The notes beneath the pieces are model-generated. The model did no database searches. It saw only the letters and a program-made list of their open reading frames with translations, and had not been told where the DNA came from. Positions 22,763 to 34,198 of a stretch of 64,000 nucleotides of DNA are shown piece by piece. Numbering within the stretch: the first letter of the stretch is position 1; every line of letters starts with the position of its first letter. Origin of the DNA: Riptortus pedestris (taxonomy: Eukaryota > Arthropoda > Insecta > Hemiptera > Alydidae); NCBI GenBank assembly GCA_019009955.1, contig CM032231.1:111434001-111498000 (forward strand), read 5' to 3'. Both the position numbers and the translations under genes were made by a program.

Positions 22763-22763
<1 letters not shown>
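21511..22763 (+). mobile_element. Helitron copy 2, non-autonomous
   Basis: The 5' end (TATATAAAATTGTAACCTCT) emerges from a TA array, so the exact TC cannot be placed. The 3' end has the hairpin CCCGGGCGAAGCCGGG, then TATCTGAG, then CTAG at 22760-22763. The interior has three copies of the ~300-base module (inverted repeats near 21835, 22134 and 22427), one more than copy 1. The similar minus-strand frames at 21908-22177 and 22241-22471 come from this repetition. TA arrays flank both sides. Confidence 0.88.
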
Positions 22764-22822
<59 letters not shown>

Positions 22823-23262
22823 GATAACGATCTAGTGGTCGTAATTTTTATTTGATCGTTACCAAACTCGATATTACAAAACATCTACCAGTGGGGGGGG
22901 AGGGGGGTTTAGAGGGAGAATATTGAAAAATTTTAATCTATTTCCGTTATTATGCGTTGGATCAAAATTTTGTATAAGACCAATCTTATTGAAAATTTAA
23001 TATTATATAAAAGTTGTTATCTACGTCTTTCACTATCTTGATTATAAACCCTGGTATTCGCATTTTACAATTTTCGGCATTCAGTTAACCCCCACTCCTA
23101 CTCATGTTATATTAACAATAAGTTGTTATATTACGAAGCCCTTTATTTGATGTCTAAGTACCAAATATTGTTTTCATTGAAGATTTACATTTTGAGATAA
23201 ATACAAGTACGTGACCAACGTGGGAAATCTGCTTAGTTAACGCAGCCCCCGCGTGGTGGACT
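22764..23262 (-). mobile_element. HINE copy 9, minus strand, 3' arm missing
   Basis: The minus-strand 5' end is at 23262 (GTCCACCACGCGGGGGCTGC), with AGCAGATTTCCCACGTTGG next. The G-rich tract on the plus strand lies at 22889-22917. The (TA)n array at 22764-22820 ends exactly at the Helitron's CTAG. The 3' palindrome is not found on the other side of the Helitron. A T run of 25 or so at 23261-23286 adjoins the 5' end. Confidence 0.85.
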
Positions 23263-23286
23263 TTTTTTTTTTTTTTTTTTTTTTTT

Positions 23287-24231
23287 GGGAGCACCAATAA
23301 TAGCTGTGAGGCCCTGAATAACTGGGCTGAATAAAACCGTGAACAAAATGAGAACAAGTCCTTTTTTTTTTTAAACTCAGACCATTTATTGATTTGCGCC
23401 TCCACCAGCCAGCTTTGATGGTGATATGTAGAACTGTTATTCAAAAGAGTTATTGGCTGCCAGTAGTCACTCTTTCCTGATAAAAAAAAACCAACCCCAT
23501 CACTCCTTTTCTTCCGAATGTCCTTCATCCTCGTGAATCATATCAGCTCGCCCTTTCTCCGGCTCTACTCCTCTCCCTTTAAGTATACTCCGCTACAGTG
23601 ACCGGTAGCGGTTACTAAAAGAAAGTAGCCGTTACTCGAGACAGGACTAAAGAGCCGCCACACTAATTAATGGTCTCTCTAATGACTGCAATAAACTCGT
23701 CCCCTTACTGCTCGTTCGCTTTTATCGTCCTTCCTTTCTAAGGCGGGGCACTCACTTTTTTCCTTATTTCTTCTATTTTTTTTTTATTCCTATTCTATTG
23801 CTGCCTTTCTCATATCCTGTTCCGTTGAAGTCATGTTGTTATCACAGTCATAGTTGAACTAATCATTGGCGAAATCCATTTGCTCTATAAAAAGCCTGTT
23901 CGTTCTGTTAGAGACACTTAACTCATGAGTTATGAATAACAAAAGTCCTGAATCGAATCACACCCTTAACTCGATAGATTGATTGAAATCTATGCTACAG
24001 CGTAATTAAAGGTTGTTTGGATTGTAAAGTAAAATTAATAATTGGATTTTAGTGAATTAAGAATGAAAAAATAAATCTCCCCCCCCCCTCTCCACAGATG
24101 GTCCTTTTGTTTGACATTAAACACGGAGTTTCTATCAGTCAAATAACACTGATAAACAAAAAAGAAACTTTCGGAGGATATCTTGGTATCCAACACTTGT
24201 AAGACAATTCAAACATGCTGATTAAAAAACG
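23287..24231. other. Unassigned, less AT-biased sequence
   Basis: No motif-bearing ORF. The part around 23560-23720 (CCGGTAGCGGTTACT, GTAGCCGTTACTCGAG) contains several CpGs and has no repeat signature, so it is likely unique sequence. Nothing further can be supported. Confidence 0.4.
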
Positions 24232-24724
24232 TCCGTCACGCAGGGACTGCGTAAACTAAGCAGATTTCCCACGTGAAGTTTTACAATAGAGAAATCCGCC
24301 TAATAACAACAGTAGTAGTAATGTATCTCTGAACCTATTCACGAGGGACGAATAGTTACCGAAACGGCCCGCACTAGCTCTCGGTGGAGAGTCCCGAACA
24401 TAGCCGACTCCTGCCGACCACAAACATGCATACAAATGCAAATCTCTCGGTTAATATTCAAGATACAGAATAAATGTATAGAACAATATTTATAGTACAT
24501 TTAATTTGCAATAAGATTGTTCCTGTATAATTTTTCGATTCGACGCATAATAACGGAGATATTTCGAATTTTCAACCCCCCCCTAAACCCCCCCTCCTAA
24601 ACCCCCCCCCTTCTACTGGTCCGATTTCAGCCATTAACGAATTTGATCTTTCTTTTTACGTAAAACGCTTAAATATGAAGTTTGGTAACGATCAAACAAA
24701 TTTGCGACCGCTAGAGCGTTAACA

Positions 24725-24797
<73 letters not shown>

Positions 24798-24916
24798 GAA
24801 CGGACCTCATTTTCGTCATCTCCTGGGTAGGATCGATGGACATTTGAGGAAATTTTTCAAAACTCGCGTCATGAGTACGACCTTAATAGCTGATTTCCCG
24901 CAAGGGAAATCTGCTA
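24232..24916 (+). mobile_element. HINE copy 10, full length
   Basis: Short subfamily. The 5' hairpin is ACGCAGGGACTGCGT, and the long run of C tracts at 24574-24612 has four or more blocks of at least seven C. The anchor is TAGAGCGTTAACAGACA, (TA)n runs 24727-24792, and the second anchor TTTTGAACGGACCTCATTTT is exact. The 3' palindrome is GATTTCCCGCAAGGGAAATC then TGCTAAT. Confidence 0.94.
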
Positions 24917-25074
24917 ATATGCAACCCGTTTGTCTCTATCACCCACCGTTTTTGAGATATCGGACATTAAATATTTATATATGTATTTAACATTGCATCA
25001 AGGCATACAACTCGCAGACAAGTTACAGTAGGGGACATATTAACATTAGTACTATATTAACTATATAGCATCAT

Positions 25075-25767
25075 CTAGTTTAAGGTATAATGCACATATA
25101 AAATACATAGGTATAACATAAAGTTCCTTAATTTAAAGTTAGTTGGTTTGAATTTCTTGGCTGTTGACTTGCGTTTGTGCTGAGCATTTTGCATGTCGTG
25201 CTGAAGCATCCAGCAGTAGTCGGCCAACATTGGTTCACTCTGATAGCGTTATTCCATCACCAATATGTACTGATGAAAACGTTCGCCATGTTCGACACTG
25301 ACAGAACCTAGATTCTTGGGAAACAAACCGAGATGTGAGTCGAGGAGAGAAATTTTAAGGGACATGTTGCAACAAATCAAGCTGTACGCACTAATGCAAT
25401 TACGCACAATATTTACGTAGTCAGGAAATTTATAATTTCCAAGGAAATTGGCTACAACAGACTTGAATGCCAACCGTGCATCTTTTTCAGTATTGCTGAG
25501 TAAGTCTTCTAAGTGACTGTCTGCAATGATCTTCCTTATTTGTGGGCCTATGAACACACCTTCTTTCAGTTCCGCATAAATCAACTCTGGAAACTTGTTG
25601 GATAGATACCGAAAAGAATTTGAGTTTTTGTCTAGTGCCTTCACGAAGTTCTTCATGAGCCCCAGCTTTATATGTAGTGGAGGTATAATAACTTTTTCAC
25701 GCTCAACAAACGGCACACTAAGGACGTTTTTACTACCTGACTGCATTTTATCTTTGAAGTTTGCCAT
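25075..25767 (-). pseudogene. Repetitive protein of unknown function (PPLHIKLGL / EHGERFHQ family)
   Basis: I recognise this as a protein family found in many copies in arthropod genomes; its function is unknown to me. Visible signatures are PPLHIKLGLMKNFVKALDK (residues ~31-49), ELKEGVFIGPQIRKII, AFKSVVANFLGN, CNMSLKISLLDSHLGLFPKN and VEHGERFHQYI. The open frame ends at a TAA (25249-25251) right after LVME, yet the same frame continues as RYQ, then PMLADYCWMLQHD and a basic tail to a stop at 25075-25077. So one stop has replaced what family members have as a Lys-like codon. Upstream, the frame is lost to a shift just before the ATG at 25767, so the N-terminal part is missing. A second, more decayed copy lies at 52924-53480. 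Copy number suggests a mobile-element origin. Confidence 0.8.
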
Positions 25768-25928
25768 ATATCATATGAAAGGCCATGCATAACGGAGTAA
25801 AATGACACCGCCCTACCTTCATAGCACAATTAAAACGGGGCACAATTAAAACCCTGTCTAGAGCAATTTAAAGAAAGCCCGTAGGGTGTTATTGGGAAAA
25901 TTCGGTGTTCCATAAAAAAAAAAAAAAA

Positions 25929-26482
25929 TCCGTCACGCAGGGGCTGCGTTAACTCTGCAGATTTCCCACGTGCATCGCGTTTTTGCATCTATCTCAGTAA
26001 TTAAAGGTTCAATGAGAACAATATTTGGTATTTAAGCTTCAAATAACAATTATTATTGTTAATGCAAATAATTGTAAATAACAATTATTGTTGTTAATGC
26101 TTTATAAAATAATAGAATATTGTTAATATGAGATAAGTAGGAATAGGGGTTTACTGAAGACCGAAAACTGAAAAAATGTACATAACAACATTTATAGAAC
26201 ATTAAATTTGCAATAAGAATGGCTCTATACAATTTTTCGATCCGACGCATAATAACAAAAATATTACGAATTTTCGAAATTCTCCCACCCCCCTCTAAAC
26301 CCCCCTCCCCCTGGTCTGATTTCAACCGTTAACGAACTTGATCTGTCTTTTTGTATAAAACAATTATATATCAAGTTAGGTAAAGATAAACCAAAAATTG
26401 CGACCGTCAGAGCGGTGCATTTGAAGAAGAAAATCGCGTCATGAGTTCAATAGCTGATTTTCCTTAACGGAAATCTGCTAAA
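25929..26482 (+). mobile_element. HINE copy 11, lacking the microsatellite
   Basis: Both ends are present: TCCGTCACGCAGGGGCTGCG after a poly-A run, and GATTTTCCTTAACGGAAATC then TGCTAAAA. The sequence passes from AGAGCGGT straight to GCATTTGAAG, so the rest of the first anchor, the whole (TA)n array, the second anchor and part of the 3' arm are deleted. A 40-base direct duplication with AACAATTATT lies at 26042-26100. Confidence 0.88.
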
Positions 26483-27416
26483 AACCTGACGTGATAAAGC
26501 AAAACAGTTCTCATATTTGTAATCAGCATGAAAAATTGCATTAGAAAAAGTAAACATCATGTAATCAGTGTAATCAGTATTGTAAATGTTACGCTTTCAT
26601 CAGCATACTTCCTTGCAGTTATGGATGTATAAATATAATAGAGAAATTCTATGAGAATGCGGGCTTCCTACAACTTGTTCATGATACAGTATTTTGATCG
26701 GGCCAGAGAAAATATGAATGGAATCATAATTTATATTAAAATAAAAACAGTTTACCATGCTATGTTTACCGTGACGTCCAATAATTTCCAGTATCATATT
26801 TTTAGTCCATAAATTACTTTATATTATTTTAAAGAAATACAGAATACCGCCATAAATTATTACTTAAAATAAAATGACACCTTCTTATAGAATCTCCTGA
26901 ACGAATACAGAAATAGATATGATTGAAACAAAACCACTCTGAATCACTAATTCGTTTGTAACTAAAAATAAAAAAAAAGTATTCAATGACATCATTTGAA
27001 GCAAATAGAGACTCCACTCACAGACAAACACACTAGTGGCTGTCCAATGAAAGCTGACGACCAAACTAATAGAGCATTCCAATAAGTTAGGAACCAGTTT
27101 AAATGCCACTGTTCTAATGACGGGGCACAAAGTAGTTTGTGAAGACCGAGTGGGGAAAAAAAATATAGGGAAAAAATATCTCAGCGGCACGGACAGCTAT
27201 AATAAATCAGGCTACTAAAGTCGTTGGAATCCTATACATTTGGCTATTTTTAGCAGTTGTCAGATTGTAACTTTAGTAGTCTCCATAGCTCTTAGTGTCT
27301 TCCAGCTGGGCGTATTGAACGTGTCCACTTGAAGAAAATGGTATTAGATACAATTTAAAAAAAAATATATTATTACCTACAATGCCACGATCCATCAAAT
27401 TTAAAATCCGTCAAGC
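26483..27416. other. Unassigned AT-rich region
   Basis: Frames of 62-101 codons on the minus strand (26600-27190) overlap one another and carry no motif. No repeat family recognised. Confidence 0.4.
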
Positions 27417-28195
27417 GTAAACTATGCAGATTTCACACGTGAAGGTTTACAATAGATAAAACTACACACTGACAACACCTCCGCGAATATTAAGTGACTA
27501 AATACAAACAGTAATGAGAAATAATTCAGTCAATTTAAATTACAATAAAATCAACAACGGAAAGCGCCAAAATCGTTAACAAACAGGTCAGCCAAGCTCT
27601 AAGAGCTGAATAAATAGATAGAAATATTCTAGACCGAGAAGAAAATGGCTTACTGAAATATATCTGAGCATAATATATTAGTTTTATTTAAAACTATTAA
27701 CTAGAGCTAGTAATTTATAACAAATCAGAATTTATCTTAATCATTCACATTTTAGTAATCCAAGAACAAAAGAAAGGGGGGAGGGCATCAGAACGTATTT
27801 GTATATATCTCACAATATAAGAGTTTAAAACAATATTTGATATTTAATCTTTGAATGAAGTGGTTCATGTTATAACAGATTATTATTAATATGGCGGGAG
27901 GAGGGGGTTTATTGAAAGCCAAAAACTATAAAATCCAAATATCTCGGTTAATATTTATGATACAGCAAATATGTACATAACAACATTTATAAACCATTCT
28001 ATTTTCTATACGTTCGGTTCCAATACCATTTATCGTTCAGCCGTATAGTAACGGAGATATTTTGAATTTTCGAAGTTTCCCCGTCCCACTCTTCCGATTT
28101 CAGCCATTAACGAACTTGATTTGTTTTTTCACATAAAACGATTAATTATCAAGTTTGGTAACGATCAAACAAAAATTGCGACCACTAGAGCGTTA

Positions 28196-28237
<42 letters not shown>

Positions 28238-28359
28238 TTTGAACGGACCTAATTTTTGTCAACAGGGTAGGAACGATGGATGTTTGAAGAAAATTTTCGA
28301 AAATCGCATCAATCAATAGCTATCTCAATAGCTGATTTCCCTTAAGGAAAATCTGCTAC
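27417..28359 (+). mobile_element. HINE copy 12, full length, 5' hairpin lost
   Basis: Long subfamily. The 5' end reads TCCGTCAAGCGTAAAC: the hairpin core is deleted exactly, while the subterminal repeat (GCAGATTTCAC) remains. The microsatellite is compound, (CA)n then (TA)n, at 28197-28238. The 3' palindrome is GATTTCCCTTAAGGAAAATC then TGCTACA. An A/G-rich insert with GAAAGGGGGGAGG lies near 27771. Confidence 0.88.
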
Positions 28360-28426
28360 AATGAAGATAACAAATTAACTTATTTTTATACTTATTATTT
28401 GACATCTTATCAGGAGTAGGGGCTCA

Positions 28427-28605
28427 GGTTAGCCATGCGAGTTAAGGCGTTGGAGTTAATTTCAGTTAGTTAACCTAGAGTCATGATTTCGATTCTCACC
28501 TGGCCAGTAGGAACTTATTTAGTGAAGAACATATTCAATCAATTTCTTGGTCACACCTTGGCTAGAAAAGGGTGGTAGTCTTTAGATAACCACCCTATTA
28601 CGTAA
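28427..28605 (+). mobile_element. tRNA-derived SINE copy 1
   Basis: The head CATGCGAGTTAAGGCGTTGG resembles the A-box side of a tRNA-Leu gene, and ATTTCGATTCTCAC is a mutated B box. The body includes the conserved stem-loop around TTGGCTAGAAAAGGGTGG. The internal promoter for RNA polymerase III is degraded. Confidence 0.72.
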
Positions 28606-28795
28606 CGTTAACAAATCCCTTTTTTGTTTTATAAGGAGTGAATAAGTAATAAATTAATTATTACTACATTGTCAGAATTCGGGCTTTTCTCCTTCCAACA
28701 TGAGGCAGAGACTGACTGTAAATAGCGTTTAGCGGGCAATGTAAGCTGTATTAATTGATAAGCCATAATCTATAACATAACATTCCTTTAACAGG

Positions 28796-29132
28796 GTCTG
28801 CGTTAACTAAGCAGATTTCCCACTTACTGGTATCACAAACTAGTAATCTCATCTCACCATACATTCCCTATTTGTAATTAAAAATCCGATGGTAGAAGTG
28901 GGGGTATACTGAAGACTGAAAACAAAAAAATAAGGAATAACTCTCTTAATATTGTAGTTTCGAAATAATTTATTGATCTTGAATTGTAGAACACAGTTGA
29001 TTAAACAAGACTGGTTTAATAACATGATTGTATTCGACTCATAATAACGGTGGTATTTTGAATTTTCAAAATTCTCCTCTAAACCCCCACCCCCATACTC
29101 GTCCGATTTCATACAGTAATGAATAACCTTGT
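28796..29132 (+). mobile_element. HINE copy 13, 5' part
   Basis: Starts inside the hairpin (GGGTCTGCGTTAACTAAGCA), with intact AGCAGATTTCCCAC. The C-rich tract (CTAAACCCCCACCCC) is near 29078. It is lost after GTCCGATTTCA. A matching 3' arm occurs at 29975, so this HINE may be split by the decayed Helitron between. Confidence 0.7.
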
Positions 29133-29479
29133 TTAGTGTTGAATGAAACAGTTTGGTGTAAATGCATAGTGAGAACAACCCAGAAAAAGACGTACGTAAA
29201 AAGGAACTGTTTTTCAAAAGGGAATAAATGCCCACGGATTGTATTTTTAAAAAGAGGAGAAATATCTGAAGATTTTTGTATAAAAAAGAAATATATAATC
29301 TTGATACATATTCAGCATCGTTTTTGTACTCAAACTAATTTACTAACTTTTATTCTCGGTTCATTTTGTTTAAATGTTCTCTTTTGTTTGTTATGTAACT
29401 ATAACTAGGGAATGCACATCACCAATACTTTACTTGTTTGTAAATTCAGTTACTTTGTTACAAAAGATAGTTTAGATAA

Positions 29480-29910
29480 CAATTTGAACCTATCATGCAA
29501 GTGTTGGAGAGAAACACGGACAGAAAACTGAAAATCGCGATTTTCCCATTCAGGCCACCTCACAACCCCTACTCCTGTCAGTTTAGAACAATAATTAATA
29601 GCTTATAATTTAGGAAGAGATGTTTCTAACTCGAGTCCTCAGTCTGTTGAGTTCTCTTCAGTTATTTGTTTTCTTCAAAATTGTTGACTCTGGGTACGAA
29701 AAAATGAAGATTTTACTTTTCCGGTCTCCCATAAAACCTCCACTTCTGTTGGTTTCTATAAATATTAACGTAGCCTGAAACATAAGTTGGATTACCAGTA
29801 ATACACATACTATTCCATCAAATTCCCTTCAGTTGTTTAGGCTTCAAAAAGAGGACAAACAAACACATAGATAACAAATAAAGAAACCAAAGCCAAAAAT
29901 TGTTAAAAAC
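29480..29910 (-). mobile_element. Degenerate Helitron internal region, minus strand
   Basis: The order of blocks (CACAACCCCTACTCCTGTC, then AATTGTTGACTC, then ATAAAACCTCCACTTCTGTTGG, then GTAGCCTGAAACATAAGTTGG) follows the reverse complement of the Helitron module and 5' region. Neither terminus is found. Divergence is much higher than in the other copies. Confidence 0.55.
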
Positions 29911-29974
29911 GTTTCAATTCAATGTTAAATGAAAATGGTTCGTGAAATTTCAGGTATAAACTAAATTATTTTAA

Positions 29975-30092
29975 GGTTAACTACGTTTCTTTATCTTCTT
30001 GGCAGGATGAATGGATATTTGAATATATTTATCGAAAATGACGTTTGAAGTTTATCTCAGTAGTTGAATTCCCTTAAGAGAAATCAGATACA
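29975..30092 (+). mobile_element. HINE 3' arm, degenerate
   Basis: GGCAGGATGAATGGATATTT, then AAAATGACG, then the palindrome TGAATTCCCTTAAGAGAAATCAG, which retains the fold but has several changes. Confidence 0.6.
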
Positions 30093-30424
30093 AGCATAAA
30101 TTCCTTGTTAGAATGCTATCCCTCAGTAGCTTGTAACCTAAGATAAGCTGAATAATGATTGGCTGAAACTGTATGAGTATGCATTACCTATTAACCTATT
30201 TAACCCAGGTTTATCCATTTTCTTACATAAACAGACACACGTGTTGTGATTTATTTTTCCTATATTTACAGATAAATGTTGATGTAATAGTGACATAAGA
30301 ATACTCAACTTGCTGACACTTGAAGACAGATGTCAAAATGCTATTAATTTAGAACAGATCGTTAGATGTAGTTTTTGGGGATGATAAATAATGTTTTAAA
30401 ATCATTCAATACATTTATTTTTTA

Positions 30425-30605
30425 TTATTTACTCATGTCCATTTTATGTTACTCTGGCTGATCAGAACGGTTTATTTGCAGGTTATCACCCTTTTCTAGC
30501 CAGGGCGTAAAAAAGGATTCCATTTAGTGTGTACGTCTCCAAATAAATTTATATTATCCACATGGGAATGGAACACACCAACTATGGGTTTACCAATTGT
30601 ATTAA
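30425..30605 (-). mobile_element. tRNA-derived SINE copy 2, minus strand
   Basis: The tail side comes first on the plus strand (GTCCATTTTATGTTACTCTGG), then the stem-loop CACCCTTTTCTAGCCAGGG. The tRNA-like head is badly decayed (TGGGAATGGAACACACC). Confidence 0.65.
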
Positions 30606-30609
30606 CATG

Positions 30610-31050
30610 ACCAAAACCTGATCTCATGAAGTTAACTACTTGCATTCAATTTATTTGGAATAAAGATACATTTTTTTTTCTTTTTGAACTTCTTTACTGA
30701 TTTAAATGTCTAAGAAAGTGAAAATTGGTTGTTTACGTGCCAAAAGTCAATTTGACATAATTTTTTATAGTATGAATAAATCTTGAAATTGACTAAAACA
30801 TTTAATATTTACGTTGAATGTTAATAGCATAATAGGAAATGATTTTTTATCTACATTTGATTGGTGTTCATTGAGACATTTTGTTCTGCGATTTAAATAA
30901 TATGAATATAAAATAGGACCATTGTACTAAACAATGAAAAATTCCGTAAAGGCATTTCATTTATTTATTAAACTATATAGTGAATTCAATCAACATAGGT
31001 ATTGAGTTATCGGAATTGAATGAGAACACAGGTTTTATTTACATTTCAGC
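30610..31050. other. Unassigned AT-rich stretch
   Basis: No coding or repeat signal beyond a few bases of the dispersed 'ACCTGATCTCATGAAG' repeat at 30617. Confidence 0.35.
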
Positions 31051-31428
31051 TCACAATAGGTTTTTGGCAATGTGCCTTTCTGCTCTTCCGCCATGTCTGT
31101 CAAAGATAATTTGGAGATAAAAGTCTTTGACATGAATAAGTGTTAGAAACTGAAACGGCATCGAACAAGCCAAATTGAATTCTATCATAAATAGACAGAG
31201 GCAATGGTCCTTTGATATTATAATGAACATTTGAGATGCAAAACTACAGGTAAAATATTTGATTATGTTTTCAACGTCATTCACAAGTTTTGGCCCACTT
31301 ACAAATATTTTAAATTGATTTTTGTATTGTATACAAACCTTTATAAGTATTTTGTCCGATAATTCAAAATAATTATTAGAACTCCCTCCTTCAGTTGTTT
31401 TTTGTTGCACTTGTACACTGTAGTACAT
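31051..31428 (-). other. 125-codon open frame of unknown status
   Basis: One of the longer frames outside recognised repeats. The predicted product begins MYYSVQVQQKTTEGGSS and ends FDRHGGRAERHIAKNLL, with a hydrophobic stretch around FASQMFIIISKDHCLCLF. I recognise no family, and there is no start or splice evidence. In AT-rich DNA a frame of this length without low-complexity content is somewhat unexpected, but chance remains the simplest explanation. Confidence 0.2.
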
Positions 31429-31861
31429 TGCAGTTTTGCAATTAGTAATGTAAATCTCTTGATGTAATCTCGTAAATTTCTTTAAGATTTAACCAAATTC
31501 ATGTCAATGTACAAAGAATTCATAATTTCATTTAATTCTTCGTGATCGTATATTTATCTTAAATATGGCATATAACACGGAATTAATAAACACTGGCCCT
31601 GACAACTATATAGGTTGCTTTTTAGTGGAATTTTTCTGAAGAAATAACCTAAACAGCAACTGCTTCGGAACTAGCCTCAACGGTCTAATTCTCAAGCAAC
31701 AGACATTGAAAATCATTCTTTACTATTTTTGTCTCACCCCTACTATTTTTTTTTAATTAACCAAATATTAATTGAGCTCTTTTGATACTTCTTTGAACCA
31801 TCCCTGATTTTTATTTAATTTTAACAATGAGCTAATATGTCGTGATGCTTCGTGAGTAGTT

Positions 31862-32060
31862 TATTTAATTATTAGCGTCCACTTTATGCAACTATGGCTA
31901 ATTGGGACGGGTTTTCTACAGGTTACCACCCTTTTCTAGCCAGGGTGGGACTAAGGATTTTATTTAATGAGTTCGTCACTAAATAAATTCTTATTTGCCC
32001 AGGCGGGAATCAAACTCGCCATCCTAGGTTTACCATGTGAGATTAAAGCCAATTTCGTGA
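31862..32060 (-). mobile_element. tRNA-derived SINE copy 3, minus strand
   Basis: Same order as copy 2 and better preserved: GCGTCCACTTTATGC, ACCACCCTTTTCTAGCCAGG, TAAATAAATTCTTATTTGCC, and GGCGGGAATCAAACTCGCC (mutated B box on the minus strand). Confidence 0.75.
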
Positions 32061-32117
32061 GTAGCATGATTATGTTACCAACTTCGGACCACTACTAAGG
32101 GATAAATAATTGTAACA

Positions 32118-32199
32118 ACTGGCATTTTGATGGAATTTTTTCGAAACTCGCATCATGAGTACGTCCTCAATAGCTGATTTCCCTTAAGGGAAATCTGCT
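32118..32199 (+). mobile_element. HINE 3' end fragment
   Basis: GGCATTTTGATGGAATTTTT, then GCATCATGAGTACG, then a perfect palindrome GATTTCCCTTAAGGGAAATC followed by TGCTAAAA. Nothing upstream belongs to the family. Confidence 0.8.
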
Positions 32200-33139
32200 A
32201 AAATGTATATATATACGTATTCGAACATTTTTTATGCCATGTATTCGCATGAAGATATTGAAGATTACGTTTTTGAACCTCCTTACGATCACAAATTAAC
32301 ACAGCCCCTTATAGTTCATATTTTATACTTTTGCTGAAGAAAGTTAAAATATAGTGTTTCACTCAAAAATATTCAAAATTTTAGATATTATATTATTATT
32401 AAAGAATTTCTATCAAAATAATTAAATATTTTAAGTGATGTGGTAAATACACGAAGAAGTATCTATAGAAGGAAGGTTCACTGGGAGGGGTAGGGGGTAT
32501 TTATTTATTCATTTTAAAAATATGCTTAAATCATTTACTCTATATAATTGTTTTGTCTTACCCTAATAGCATATACAATAGTTTATCCTATATCTTAATC
32601 TCTGTAGGCCAATATTAATTGTTTGACCCAGAAACGTTTAAGGGTCCTACTCAAATTAAAATTAGTGCTAATAATTTCTTAAGTAGATGGTTTTTAATAC
32701 CTCCTTTTCGTAAATGTTTTAGTTTTTACTGATAACAATATTAATACCATTAATTTTTGAGTATTAGTATAAGATTTCTGAATTAGACCAAATCTACTTG
32801 ATGAACTCCTTTAATTTAGTTACCAAAAAATATATGGGTTATAATGAAAGAACTCATGTCCATAAGGTTATACAGTCCACTGTGTAAAGGCTTTCTAAAA
32901 ATAGTTGTTAATGATAAAAGGACAGAAATAAATTAATCATATTGACTTAGACTGGGAATGGTAATGATTTAAAGATCATTAAAAAAATGAAGTAAAATAC
33001 AAAAAGCAAATGAATAAAACTCATTCTTCCTGCAATCATCCACCGGTAAATGTGGAAACTATATCAGGATTAAAGATGGACATTCGTGAGATGGAAAGTG
33101 AAATAAATACATTGAAATGGACATTGCAGAATTATCCCA
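32200..33139. other. Unassigned AT-rich region
   Basis: No ORF of interest and no family match between two HINE fragments. Confidence 0.4.
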
Positions 33140-33206
33140 TCCTTTCCCTTAAGGGGAATATGCTATTGAGGTCGTACTCATGACGCGATTTTCGAAACAT
33201 TTCCAC
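33140..33206 (-). mobile_element. HINE 3' end fragment, minus strand
   Basis: CTTTCCCTTAAGGGGAATATGC and TATTGAGGTCGTACTCATGACGCG mark the complement of the 3' arm. A 27-base tandem duplication (GGGGGCTAACTGAATACTG) follows at about 33260-33312. Confidence 0.65.
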
Positions 33207-33524
33207 GACACGAGATAGATTACAACAGATACAATTGCTGGAGTATAAAAATCCCTAAAGTAGGGGGCTAACTGAATACTGAAAAGTAAGGGGGCTAATT
33301 GAATACTGAAAACAAAAAAAATACTAATATATGAATTAGTATAAAGATCATCAAATGTAGGGTATTAAATGATAATCAAAATTTATATTACTTTTTTCGA
33401 TTCAACTGAAGACATAGGAGATACTTCGAGTGCGCTATCGATCGAGTAAATATTAAAAAAGTTTGTAAAAAATATAATCTTAAAAGACGTCGACATATCG
33501 AACATAGCTGAAGGCACCTCACGT

Positions 33525-33833
33525 AGCAAATGTTTCTTGAAAACCAAATTAGGCATTTAAACTAGGAATAAGACGTCTTATGGTGTATCAGACTGAAAAC
33601 AAAAAGTAGGAATAACTTGCTTAATATTTGAGTTACGAAATAATTCATATAACGAGAATTGTAGAAGATATTTGGTTAAAGATATTGGTTTCTATTAACA
33701 TTTGTCGATTCGACTCATAATAACGGGGGTATCTGGAATTTTCAAAGTCTTCTCCTCTAAACTCCTCTTATTAGCGTTGAATGAAACAGTAACATCTAGA
33801 GTAAATGGTATGAAAAGCTCCATATAATATTTC

Positions 33834-33926
<93 letters not shown>

Positions 33927-34110
33927 ATGATTGATTGTTCCATTTGGAACGGACCTAATGTGGTTTCTTGAAAACCATATTAGGCATTTAAGCTAGGAAT
34001 AAGAAGTCTCATGATGTATCAGCTCCTTGTTAACATGAGGTGAGTAGGAGTGGGGATTTACAAAAGGCTGAAAACTTAATAATGCATATACATTTTATTC
34101 ATAGTTGGTA
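33525..34110 (+). mobile_element. Degenerate HINE body with compound GT/TA microsatellite
   Basis: Body blocks of the family (GATTCGACTCATAATAACGG, ATTTTCAAAG, CTCCTCTAAACTCC) precede a (GT)n then (TA)n array at 33841-33923 and then GGAACGGACCTAATG, the second anchor. A 60-base segment with TTTCTTGAAAACCA and GGCATTTAA is repeated directly at about 33531 and 33961. The 82-codon minus-strand frame is microsatellite-driven. Confidence 0.6.
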
Positions 34111-34198
34111 ATTTATTTAGCCAGAATATTGCCTAAAATATGTAACCATATCCGGCCAAATATTTCTACTACTCTAGTAAACTAATCTTTCATTCATA

